From: CBFFRJ01 sp051486985
Lineage (GTDB): Bacteria; Pseudomonadota; Gammaproteobacteria; Enterobacterales; Enterobacteriaceae
Direction of reading: 5' to 3'
DNA: 64,000 nucleotides
Assembly: GCF_051486985.1 (NCBI RefSeq)
Contig: NZ_JAHVDV010000025.1
Span: forward strand, 19,700 to 83,699
Shown: positions 54,347-62,109 of the stretch, piece after piece
Layout of the letters: each line of letters starts with the position of its first letter
Numbering within the stretch: the first letter of the stretch is position 1
Made by a program: the position numbers and the translations under genes
The notes under the pieces: generated by a model
Seen by the model: the letters and a program-made list of their open reading frames with translations, nothing else
Told to the model about the DNA's origin: nothing
Database searches by the model: none

Positions 54347-55930
54347 TTAAACCGTAAATCCTACCATCATCCCCGTATCTTCATGCTCCAGCAGATGGCA
54401 GTGCGCCATATAAGCGGATTCCTTCGCTGCGTGATGATTAAATTTCACCAGCACTTCGCTTTTCGCCCCGTCCACACTCACCATATCCTTCCAGCCTGCA
54501 CGATGGGCAGCGGGTGGGTTGCCATTTTCCGACAGAATACGAAACTGAGTGCCGTGGATGTGGAACGGATGCAGCATCATGTCCCCCTCACCTGAAATCA
54601 CCCAGCGCTCCCAAATTCCCTGCTCTGCCGCAAAGGCCGGATTTTGCATATCAAAGGCTTTTCCGTTAATCCGGTTGGCGTTGTGGAAATCGAACCCGCC
54701 CTTACCGTGTTCCATTTGGCCGTGATTCATTTGACCGTGATTCATTTGACCGTGATGCATTTGACCGTGATTCATTTGACCGTGATGCATACTCATTCCA
54801 GCCATTGCCGCATCACCATATTTTTGCTGCAACGCCTGCATCCCCATCATGTCGAGCATAGGGTCCATTGAGAGTTGCAGCCTGCGTTGGGTGATACCAT
54901 CAAGTCCGGGAACCGGAGGGACGGGGACCAGCGTATCCGGCAGTATTGCCGACGCCGTCACCATCAGCGGCTGAATACGCAGCACCGGATGAGGTTTATC
55001 GAAAGGCGATACGGCCATACCCATCTGACTGACCGGTAGAGTGACAATATCAAAAGCCTCCCGGTCGCGGTTTTCCACCAGCACTTCAAAACGCTCGCCG
55101 GGCAGTATCGCCAGCTCGCTGACTTTTACCGGTTCTGCAAGCAATCCGCCGTCACTGGCAATCACATAGAGTGGACGATTATCGCTGGTGGCAATGTTCA
55201 GCGAACGGGCATTACACCCATTGAGCAGGCGCAGGCGTAGCCAACCGCGCGGGGCGGCATGCTGCGGATACCGCGCGCCATTGGTCAGCAGCGTGTCGCC
55301 AAACCAGCCCACCGCCGCACTCATCACATCGAGCTGGTAGTCAATCTGCCCGTCGGCGGTGAATTTTTTGTCCTGCATGATCACCGGAATATCGTCAATA
55401 CCCCACTGCTGGGGCAGACGCAGCGTCTGGCTATAATCATCATCAATCAGTACCAGTCCTGCCAGTCCCATCGCCACCTGGCGACCTGTTTTGCCATGCT
55501 GATGGGGATGAAACCAGCAGGTTGCCGCAGGCTGATTAGGTGTGAAACTGACCGTGCGGCTGGCGCCAGGTTTAATCACACCCTGCGGCCCGCCGTCCAC
55601 TTCGCCGGGTATTTCGAGGCCATGCCAGTGCAGTGTGGTCTCTTCTGCCAGCGTATTTTGGATTGTGACACTCACCGCTTTCCCCCGTCGTAACCGGATC
55701 GCAGGCCCCAGCAGATTTCCGTTATAACCCCAGGTGGTCACCGGTGTTGTTGCAAACGTCGACGTGCCTGCCTGCACGTTAAGCTGAATATGATTTCGCG
55801 CATCCGGTTGTAGCAGGTCAGGAACCGGTAATACGGGTCGGTCCGCCGCCAGCACCGCGCGACTCCAGAGCGGCAGAGCGCCGAGCGTGCCCAGGACCGC
55901 GGAATACTTTAAAAAATCACGACGTTGCAT
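54347..55930 (-). CDS. cueO: Multicopper oxidase CueO with expanded Met/His repeat
   Basis: CueO oxidises Cu(I) in the periplasm and protects against copper. The 527-residue precursor begins MQRRDFLKYSAVLGTLGALP, a twin-arginine signal. Copper ligands are in TLHWHGLEIPGE, CWFHPHQHGKTG, MMLHPFHIHGTQF and AHCHLLEHEDTGMM. The start at 55930 has AGGA at good spacing; an ATG two codons upstream is too close to it. The methionine-rich insert near residue 380-415 is unusual: it is a run of six near-perfect pentapeptides (M-N/H/E-H-G-Q) encoded at 54704-54790. Confidence 0.95.
   Translation of the reverse strand: MQRRDFLKYSAVLGTLGALPLWSRAVLAADRPVLPVPDLLQPDARNHIQLNVQAGTSTFATTPVTTWGYNGNLLGPAIRLRRGKAVSVTIQNTLAEETTLHWHGLEIPGEVDGGPQGVIKPGASRTVSFTPNQPAATCWFHPHQHGKTGRQVAMGLAGLVLIDDDYSQTLRLPQQWGIDDIPVIMQDKKFTADGQIDYQLDVMSAAVGWFGDTLLTNGARYPQHAAPRGWLRLRLLNGCNARSLNIATSDNRPLYVIASDGGLLAEPVKVSELAILPGERFEVLVENRDREAFDIVTLPVSQMGMAVSPFDKPHPVLRIQPLMVTASAILPDTLVPVPPVPGLDGITQRRLQLSMDPMLDMMGMQALQQKYGDAAMAGMSMHHGQMNHGQMHHGQMNHGQMNHGQMEHGKGGFDFHNANRINGKAFDMQNPAFAAEQGIWERWVISGEGDMMLHPFHIHGTQFRILSENGNPPAAHRAGWKDMVSVDGAKSEVLVKFNHHAAKESAYMAHCHLLEHEDTGMMVGFTV
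54704..54790 (-). repeat. 15-bp tandem repeat within cueO (six units)
   Basis: Six units encode MHHGQ, MNHGQ, MHHGQ, MNHGQ, MNHGQ and MEHG. On the plus strand the core is CCGTGATTCATTTGA or its GATGCAT variant, repeated almost without change. In-frame 15-bp units can expand or shrink without breaking the gene. Confidence 0.92.
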
Positions 55931-56086
55931 CTTCATTTCCTTATTCTCTTGCAGGCGATGTTTTGAGCATAAACCCTCCCCTTGCCGGAAGGTCAAGAAA
56001 AGAGGTTATTATCGGACAATAATAAATATCGTCGCCTCGCCTGCAGTATGCTAACGTTTAATTTCCGTTATGCCGTGGTATGAACA

Positions 56087-56434
56087 ATGAAGACGCTTTT
56101 CAGATCAGTCCTGTTTGGCAGCCTGCTGGCTGTCTCCGCTAATAGCTATGCCCTTAACGAATCCGAAGCGGAAGATATGGCCGATCTCACGGCAGTGTTT
56201 GTCTTTCTGAAAAACGATTGCGGCTATAACAACCTGCCTAATGGACAGATCCGCCGTGCGCTGGTCTTTTTCGCGCAACAAAACCAGTGGGATCTGACCA
56301 ACTACGATACCTGGGATATGAAATCCCTTGGTGAAGAGAGCTACCGCGATTTAAGTGGTATAAAAATTCCCACCGCTAAAAAATGCAAAGCGCTGGCGCG
56401 CGATTCCCTGAGCCTGCTTGCCTACGTGAAGTAA
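56087..56434 (+). CDS. yacC: PulS/OutS-like secreted protein YacC
   Basis: A small periplasmic or secretion-pilotin-like protein of unknown role; I recall E. coli YacC being placed in the PulS/OutS superfamily. The 115-residue precursor has a signal peptide (MKTLFRSVLFGSLLAVSANS, cleaved near SYA) and two cysteines (KNDCGYNN, AKKCKAL) that could form a disulfide. There is no lipobox cysteine. It is very similar to E. coli YacC, and lies between cueO (divergent) and speE. Confidence 0.9.
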   Translation: MKTLFRSVLFGSLLAVSANSYALNESEAEDMADLTAVFVFLKNDCGYNNLPNGQIRRALVFFAQQNQWDLTNYDTWDMKSLGEESYRDLSGIKIPTAKKCKALARDSLSLLAYVK

Positions 56435-56530
56435 TCGCTGTTCATCGTTGAGCCCTGGCCGTGCAACTGCGGTCAGAGTTAGCTATGATGTTGCGCTTTG
56501 TTTGAGCAGATGTTAACAAAGGAGCAACCA

Positions 56531-57397
56531 ATGGCCGACCCTACCTTGTGGCATGAAACGCTGCACGACCAGTTTGGGCAATACTTTGCTGTAGATCAGG
56601 TGCTGTATCATGAGAAAACCGAGCATCAGGATCTCATCATCTTCGAAAATGCCGCTTTTGGCCGCGTCATGGCGCTGGACGGCGTGGTGCAGACCACCGA
56701 GCGCGATGAGTTTATCTATCATGAAATGATGACGCATGTGCCGCTGCTGGCGCATGGTCGTGCGAAACAGGTGCTGATCATCGGCGGCGGCGACGGCGCC
56801 ATGCTGCGTGAAGTGACCCGTCATAAAGAGATCGAGACCATCACTATGGTGGAAATCGATGCCGGCGTGGTCTCCTTTTGTCGTCAGTACCTGCCAAAGC
56901 ATAATGCCGGAGCCTATGTCGATCCCCGCTTTGAGCTCGTCATCGACGATGGCGTCAATTTCGTCACCCGCACTAACCAGACCTTCGATGTTATCATCTC
57001 TGACTGCACCGACCCGGTCGGTCCTGGCGAGAGCCTTTTCACTTCCGCTTTTTACGAAGGCTGCAAACGCTGCCTGAACCCGGGCGGGATTTTTGTCGCA
57101 CAAAATGGGGTCTGCTTCCTGCAACAGGACGAAGCGCTGGACAGCCATCGCAAACTGGGTAACTACTTTGCTGACGTGAACTTTTACCAGGCAGCTATCC
57201 CTACCTATTACGGCGGCATCATGACTTTTGCCTGGGCGACGGATAACGAAGCGCTGCGCCACCTTTCAAGCGAAATTATTCAGGCACGCTTTCATAAGGC
57301 GGGACTCACCTGCCGTTACTACACGCCAGCTATCCACACTGCCGCCTTTGCGCTGCCGCAGTACCTGCAAGACGCGCTTTCGACATCGTCGTCTTAA
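56531..57397 (+). CDS. speE: Spermidine synthase SpeE
   Basis: SpeE transfers aminopropyl from decarboxylated S-adenosylmethionine to putrescine; the by-product methylthioadenosine is cleared by MtnN. The 288-residue protein has VLIIGGGDGAMLREVTRHKE (methyltransferase-like nucleotide site), TMVEIDAGVV, and VIISDCTDPVGPGESLFTSA with the catalytic aspartate. The start at 56531 (MADPTLWHETLHDQFGQYFA) has AAAGGAG upstream; an ATG at 56498 was rejected. speD follows 14 bases later. Confidence 0.97.
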   Translation: MADPTLWHETLHDQFGQYFAVDQVLYHEKTEHQDLIIFENAAFGRVMALDGVVQTTERDEFIYHEMMTHVPLLAHGRAKQVLIIGGGDGAMLREVTRHKEIETITMVEIDAGVVSFCRQYLPKHNAGAYVDPRFELVIDDGVNFVTRTNQTFDVIISDCTDPVGPGESLFTSAFYEGCKRCLNPGGIFVAQNGVCFLQQDEALDSHRKLGNYFADVNFYQAAIPTYYGGIMTFAWATDNEALRHLSSEIIQARFHKAGLTCRYYTPAIHTAAFALPQYLQDALSTSSS

Positions 57398-57411
57398 GGA
57401 GACTATGAGAA

Positions 57412-58206
57412 TTGAAAAAACTGAAACTGCATGGCTTTAACAATCTGACCAAAAGTCTGAGTTTTTGTATTTACGACATTTGCTACGCCAAAACCGCAGA
57501 AGAGCGCGATGGCTACATTGCCTATATTGATGAGCTTTATAACGCCACCCGCCTGACGGAAATCCTCACTGAAACCTGCAATATTATCGGTGCCAATATT
57601 CTTAACATCGCCCGTCAGGATTATGAGCCGCAGGGGGCGAGCGTGACCATTCTGGTCAGTGAAGAACCGGTCGATCCACAGCTGATTGATAAAACCGAAC
57701 ACCCTGGCCCGCTCCCGGAAGCCGTCGTCGCCCATCTCGATAAAAGCCATATCTGTGTGCATACCTATCCTGAAAGCCACCCGGAAGGGGGATTGTGTAC
57801 CTTTCGGGCAGATATCGAAGTCTCCACCTGCGGGGTGATTTCGCCCTTAAAAGCACTGAACTATCTGATTCACCAGCTGGAATCCGACATCGTCACGGTG
57901 GATTACCGTGTGCGCGGTTTTACCCGCGACGTTAATGGCATGAAGCACTTCATTGATCACGAAATCAATTCGATTCAGAATTTTATGTCTGATGATATGA
58001 AATCGCTGTATGACATGGTGGACGTGAACGTTTACCAGGAGAACATCTTCCATACCAAGATGTTACTTAAGGAGTTCGACCTCAGGCATTACATGTTCCA
58101 CACTCGTCCGGAAGATTTGACCGCGCAGGAGCGTAAAGAGATAACCGAAGCGCTGTGGAAGGAGATGCGTGAGATCTATTACGGCCGCAATATTCCCGCC
58201 GTGTAA
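57412..58206 (+). CDS. speD: S-adenosylmethionine decarboxylase proenzyme SpeD
   Basis: SpeD makes decarboxylated S-adenosylmethionine for SpeE, using a pyruvoyl group formed by self-cleavage. The 264-residue proenzyme has the cleavage site Lys111-Ser112 in HLDKSHICVHTYPESHPEG. The start is TTG at 57412 (MKKLKLHGFNNLTKSLSFCI), preceded by AAGGAGACTATGAGAA; the nearby ATG at 57405 is in another frame. I recall the same TTG start in E. coli. It forms the speED operon with the preceding gene. Confidence 0.97.
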   Translation: MKKLKLHGFNNLTKSLSFCIYDICYAKTAEERDGYIAYIDELYNATRLTEILTETCNIIGANILNIARQDYEPQGASVTILVSEEPVDPQLIDKTEHPGPLPEAVVAHLDKSHICVHTYPESHPEGGLCTFRADIEVSTCGVISPLKALNYLIHQLESDIVTVDYRVRGFTRDVNGMKHFIDHEINSIQNFMSDDMKSLYDMVDVNVYQENIFHTKMLLKEFDLRHYMFHTRPEDLTAQERKEITEALWKEMREIYYGRNIPAV

Positions 58207-58210
58207 GACG

Positions 58211-58234
58211 CTCTGGCGCAGGGAAGCGCCAGAG
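58211..58234 (+). terminator. Hairpin after speD
   Basis: CTCTGGCG and CGCCAGAG form a perfect 8-bp stem with an 8-base loop four bases past the speD stop. No T run follows, so it may protect the mRNA end or aid a factor-dependent stop. Confidence 0.5.
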
Positions 58235-58287
58235 GTTCAGCCAGAGCGCATCGCTCATTCCAGTACATTTCTCGCGTGAAGCGATGC

Positions 58288-58461
58288 TCAGCGTGTTGTT
58301 TGATCATGAAACCACTCCACGTCAACACTCGCAATGTCTACGCCATAAAGGCTGGCCACGGCCAGGAGCGACTCCATGACGCGCCGGCTATTATGTTCCG
58401 CATCATCGCGCTGTTCACGCGGGGTGCTGCCCAAAAAATAACGAGAAATAAACGCTTTCAT
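58288..58461 (-). CDS. Probable 57-residue small protein, function unknown
   Basis: An open frame of 57 codons plus TGA, starting ATG at 58461 with GGAG seven bases upstream (CGGAGACTTTC). The product begins MKAFISRYFLGSTPREQRDD and ends VDVEWFHDQTTR; it is polar and helical-looking, without signal peptide, membrane segment or cysteine. It fills most of the gap between speD and yacL, which E. coli K-12 leaves without an annotated gene as far as I recall. The well-placed ribosome-binding site and balanced composition make it a likely gene, but I do not recognise a family. Confidence 0.6.
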   Translation of the reverse strand: MKAFISRYFLGSTPREQRDDAEHNSRRVMESLLAVASLYGVDIASVDVEWFHDQTTR

Positions 58462-58603
58462 GAAAGTCTCCGTGACGTGTCCGGAAGACCATAGAAACGT
58501 AATTTAAGGCCAAAGGGAAATGCGAAAAACGTCTGACGTTTTTCAGTAGATGCATGTCTGGCGGCAACGAGCACACACTGGCCTCATTGCCCGACGGGGG
58601 AGA

Positions 58604-58966
58604 CTAACGCTGGCTCAGGAATGTCCGGTAAGCCGCCACGACCTGCAGAAAATCTTCCACGCCGCAAAGCGAGAAGCTTTCTTCGTCGTAGTAGTTCATG
58701 CCCTCTTCCATTTCATCACCAGAAAACGCCAGCTGATTGGCGCGAATCATCACCTCTTCGCCATCCAGCCACAAAGTATACTCGTGTCCGGCACGTTGCC
58801 ATGAGCGCTCGCTGCCCTTCACGGTTTTCGCCGCCTGCTCGACTTCATCCAGCAACGCCAGGTTCTCTTTCACCTCTTCATTGAACCAGTGACCCACCAC
58901 CTCGTGGCCCATCGACATGCGGACTTTTACCCCACCGGTAACGTCACGCAAAAATTCATAATCCAT
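58604..58966 (-). CDS. yacL: UPF0231 family protein YacL
   Basis: A conserved cytoplasmic protein of unknown function. The 120-residue sequence begins MDYEFLRDVTGGVKVRMSMG and is acidic, with EEGMNYYDEESFSLCGVEDF near the end; the length equals that of E. coli YacL. It lies on the same strand as acnB, 277 bases downstream, but a terminator and repeats separate them, so it probably has its own promoter. Confidence 0.93.
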   Translation of the reverse strand: MDYEFLRDVTGGVKVRMSMGHEVVGHWFNEEVKENLALLDEVEQAAKTVKGSERSWQRAGHEYTLWLDGEEVMIRANQLAFSGDEMEEGMNYYDEESFSLCGVEDFLQVVAAYRTFLSQR

Positions 58967-59060
58967 AATCTCTTCCTCATGCCGGCTTAACGTCAGCCAA
59001 TGCTTTAATTATCGCAGTACAACGGAAGAAAAAAAGCGTAGCGGTGGAAAGGAGGCAATA

Positions 59061-59090
59061 AAAAAAGCGGAGAAGGCTCTCCGCTTTTTA
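59061..59090. terminator. Bidirectional terminator between acnB and yacL
   Basis: GCGGAGA (59067-59073) pairs with TCTCCGC (59078-59084) around AGGC, flanked by six As and five Ts. On the minus strand it would end acnB transcripts before yacL. Confidence 0.82.
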
Positions 59091-59108
59091 GCAATGTGCG
59101 CTCTGATG

Positions 59109-59243
59109 CCCTCACCCCCGGCCCCTCTCTCACAGGGCGAGGGTGGCATTTATGTGCGCTCCCGACTTACCTCCCACTGGGAGAGGGTGGTGCGGACCGT
59201 CCCCTCGCCCCTCTGGGGAGAGGGTTAGGGTGAGGGGAAACAT
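59109..59243. repeat. Cluster of three CCCTC/GAGGG palindromes after acnB
   Basis: Three related palindromes follow one another: CCCTC...GAGGG at 59109-59143, CTCCC-ACT-GGGAG at 59171-59183, and the 43-bp copy at 59201-59243 that matches 27155-27197 at 41 of 43 positions. The last one directly touches the acnB stop codon. No coding sequence was seen here. Confidence 0.85.
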
Positions 59244-61841
59244 TTACACTGCCGTCTGGAAAATAACCCCGTCGGCTTTATCAGTGTACTGATTCAACTG
59301 ATCGAAGTTCAGATAGCGGTAGGTGTCCACCGCCGTCTTATCCACCTGCGCGATATAGGTCTGGTACTCTTCCGGCGTTGGCAGCTTGCCAAGCAGAGAA
59401 GAGACCGCCGCCAGTTCCGCCGACGCCAGATAGACGTTCGCACCGGTCCCTAAACGGTTCGGGAAGTTACGGGTCGAGGTGGAAACCACCGTTGCACCGT
59501 CCGCTACGCGCGCCTGGTTGCCCATACACAGGGAACAGCCCGGAATTTCAATACGCGCACCGCTCTTACCGAATACGCTGTAGTACCCTTCTTCGGTTAA
59601 CTGTGCTGCATCCATACGGGTCGGCGGCGCAACCCAAAGACGGGTCGGCAGCTGGCCTTTATGGGCATCCAGCAGTTTACCTGCTGCACGGAAGTGGCCG
59701 ATGTTGGTCATGCAGGAACCGATGAACACTTCATCAATCTGCGCGCCCTGCACATCAGAAAGCAGACGAGCATCGTCCGGGTCGTTTGGTGCACACAGAA
59801 TCGGCTCTTTAATGTCTGCCAGATCGATGTCGATCACCGCGGCATATTCCGCATCGGCATCGGCCTCAAGCAGCTGCGGATCCGCCAGCCATTTCTCCAT
59901 CCCCTGGATGCGACGCTCCAGCGTACGACGATCGCCGTAGCCTTCTGCGATCATCCACTTCAGCAGAACAATGTTGGAGTTCAGGTACTCAATAATCGGA
60001 TCTTTGTTCAGCTTGATGGTACAACCGGCAGCGGAACGTTCAGCGGAGGCATCGGTCAGCTCAAACGCCTGCTCAACTTTCAGATCCGGCAGACCTTCGA
60101 TTTCCAGGATACGACCAGAGAAGATGTTCTTCTTGCCTTTCTTCTCAACGGTCAGCAGACCCTGTTTGATGGCGTACAGCGGGATAGCATGCACAAGGTC
60201 ACGCAGGGTGATGCCCGGCTGCATTTCACCTTTGAAGCGCACCAGAACCGATTCCGGCATATCCAGCGGCATCACGCCAGTCGCCGCGGCAAAGGCCACC
60301 AGACCAGAACCCGCCGGGAAGGAGATACCGATCGGGAAACGGGTATGGGAGTCACCACCGGTACCGACGGTATCCGGCAGCAGCATGCGGTTCAGCCAGG
60401 AGTGAATAACCCCATCGCCAGGACGCAGTGACACACCGCCACGGTTCATGATGAAGTCAGGCAGCGTGTGGTGTGTGGTGACATCAACCGGCTTCGGATA
60501 GGCCGCCGTGTGGCAGAAGGACTGCATCACGAGATCGGCAGAGAAGCCGAGACAGGCCAGGTCTTTCAGTTCATCACGGGTCATTGGACCGGTAGTGTCC
60601 TGAGAACCTACGGAGGCCATTTTCGGTTCGCAATAGGCACCCGGACGGATACCTTTTACGCCGCAGGCACGGCCCACCATTTTCTGCGCCAGCGAGAAAC
60701 CACGGCTGCTTTCCGCGACATCTTTCGCCTGACGGAACACATCGCTGTGCGGCAGACCCAGCGACTCACGCGCTTTGGTAGTCAGCCCACGGCCGATGAT
60801 CAGCGGAATACGGCCACCGGCGCGTACTTCGTCGATCAGGACATCGGTTTTCAGCTCAAAGGTCGCCAGCAGCGCATCGGTGTCGTGGTTACGCACTTCG
60901 CCTTTAAACGGATAAACGTCAATGACGTCGCCCATGTTCAGGTCGTTTACGTCCACTTCGATGGGCAGTGCGCCCGCATCTTCCATAGTGTTGAAGAAGA
61001 TAGGCGCGATTTTACCGCCGAGGCAAAGACCGCCACCGCGTTTGTTTGGCACGTGAGGGATATCATCCCCCATAAACCAGAGGACCGAGTTAGTGGCTGA
61101 TTTACGAGAGGAACCAGTCCCCACCACATCACCAACGTAAGCCAGCGGGAAACCTTTTTTCGCCAGCGCTTCGATTTGCTTAACGGGGCCAACGACACCC
61201 GGCTGATCCGGCTCAATGCCTTCGCGGGCATTTTTCAGCATCGCCAGGGCGTGCAGCGGGATATCCGGGCGGGACCAGGCATCCGGTGCCGGAGAGAGAT
61301 CGTCGGTGTTGGTTTCGCCCGTTACTTTGAAGACGGTAACGGTCATTTTTTCTGCAAGCTGAGGACGGCTCAGGAACCATTCAGCGTCAGCCCAGGACTG
61401 CAGTACCTGTTGTGCGTACGCGTTGCCCGCTTTGGCTTTTTCTTCTACGTCATAGAAGTTGTCGAACATCAGCAGCGTATGGGACAGTGCTTTGGTCGCA
61501 ATCGGTGCCAGTTTGGCATCGTCCAGGGCGTCAATCAGAGGATGGATGTTGTAACCACCCTGCATCGTGCCCAGCAGTTCAATTGCTTTCTCTGAATTAA
61601 CCAGGGGGGAGGTGGCTTCGCCTTTGGCGATGGCCGCAAGAAAACCCGCTTTAACATAGGCGGCTTCATCAACGCCCGGCGGAACACGATTGGTCAGGAG
61701 GTCTAACAGGAAATCTTCTTCGCCAGCAGGCGGGTTCTTCAGCAGCTCAACGAGTGCTGCCATTTGGGTTGCATCTAATGGTTTTGGCGCAATCCCCTCA
61801 GCGGCACGTTCGGCTACGTGCTTACGGTATTCTACTAGCAC
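59244..61841 (-). CDS. acnB: Aconitate hydratase B AcnB
   Basis: AcnB is the main TCA-cycle aconitase and also handles 2-methylisocitrate; without its cluster it can bind RNA. The 865-residue protein has an N-terminal HEAT-like domain, the swivelling domain 4 with DVVGTGSSRKSATNSVLWFM, and the 4Fe-4S cysteines in FIGSCMTNIGHFR and IPGCSLCMGNQ. The start is GTG at 61839-61841 (GTG CTA GTA GAA TAC), with GAGGAG upstream, giving exactly the E. coli length; the ATG at 61892 would add 17 unrelated residues. Regulation is not evident from sequence. Confidence 0.96.
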   Translation of the reverse strand: MLVEYRKHVAERAAEGIAPKPLDATQMAALVELLKNPPAGEEDFLLDLLTNRVPPGVDEAAYVKAGFLAAIAKGEATSPLVNSEKAIELLGTMQGGYNIHPLIDALDDAKLAPIATKALSHTLLMFDNFYDVEEKAKAGNAYAQQVLQSWADAEWFLSRPQLAEKMTVTVFKVTGETNTDDLSPAPDAWSRPDIPLHALAMLKNAREGIEPDQPGVVGPVKQIEALAKKGFPLAYVGDVVGTGSSRKSATNSVLWFMGDDIPHVPNKRGGGLCLGGKIAPIFFNTMEDAGALPIEVDVNDLNMGDVIDVYPFKGEVRNHDTDALLATFELKTDVLIDEVRAGGRIPLIIGRGLTTKARESLGLPHSDVFRQAKDVAESSRGFSLAQKMVGRACGVKGIRPGAYCEPKMASVGSQDTTGPMTRDELKDLACLGFSADLVMQSFCHTAAYPKPVDVTTHHTLPDFIMNRGGVSLRPGDGVIHSWLNRMLLPDTVGTGGDSHTRFPIGISFPAGSGLVAFAAATGVMPLDMPESVLVRFKGEMQPGITLRDLVHAIPLYAIKQGLLTVEKKGKKNIFSGRILEIEGLPDLKVEQAFELTDASAERSAAGCTIKLNKDPIIEYLNSNIVLLKWMIAEGYGDRRTLERRIQGMEKWLADPQLLEADADAEYAAVIDIDLADIKEPILCAPNDPDDARLLSDVQGAQIDEVFIGSCMTNIGHFRAAGKLLDAHKGQLPTRLWVAPPTRMDAAQLTEEGYYSVFGKSGARIEIPGCSLCMGNQARVADGATVVSTSTRNFPNRLGTGANVYLASAELAAVSSLLGKLPTPEEYQTYIAQVDKTAVDTYRYLNFDQLNQYTDKADGVIFQTAV

Positions 61842-62078
61842 GACGGTTCTCCTCGCTCTCATTGTCATAATGCGGCAGGCGTTTCTCTTCACGCTCCTGT
61901 GAGACAGCAGTTTGTAGGGTAAATCCGCGATACCGCGACGGCAGCATAGCAGGATTTAGAGGGGGTGTTAATCTGTTTACAAAAAAGCAACATTAAAAAT
62001 TAGCTGAATCGTTAAGGGCAGAATAAAGCAGCGGGAATCGGGTTTTGCGGGAACAGATTACACGTTAAAAACCAGCGT

Positions 62079-62100
62079 AACGGGCCCCGCAGGGCCCGTT
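62079..62100 (-). terminator. Terminator-like hairpin after the 474-residue gene
   Basis: AACGGGCCC and GGGCCCGTT form a perfect 9-bp stem around CGCA, ten bases past the stop. On the minus strand a T-rich run (GGTTTTTAA) lies nine bases further on, so termination is plausible but not classical. Confidence 0.65.
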
Positions 62101-62109
62101 GAGAACAGC

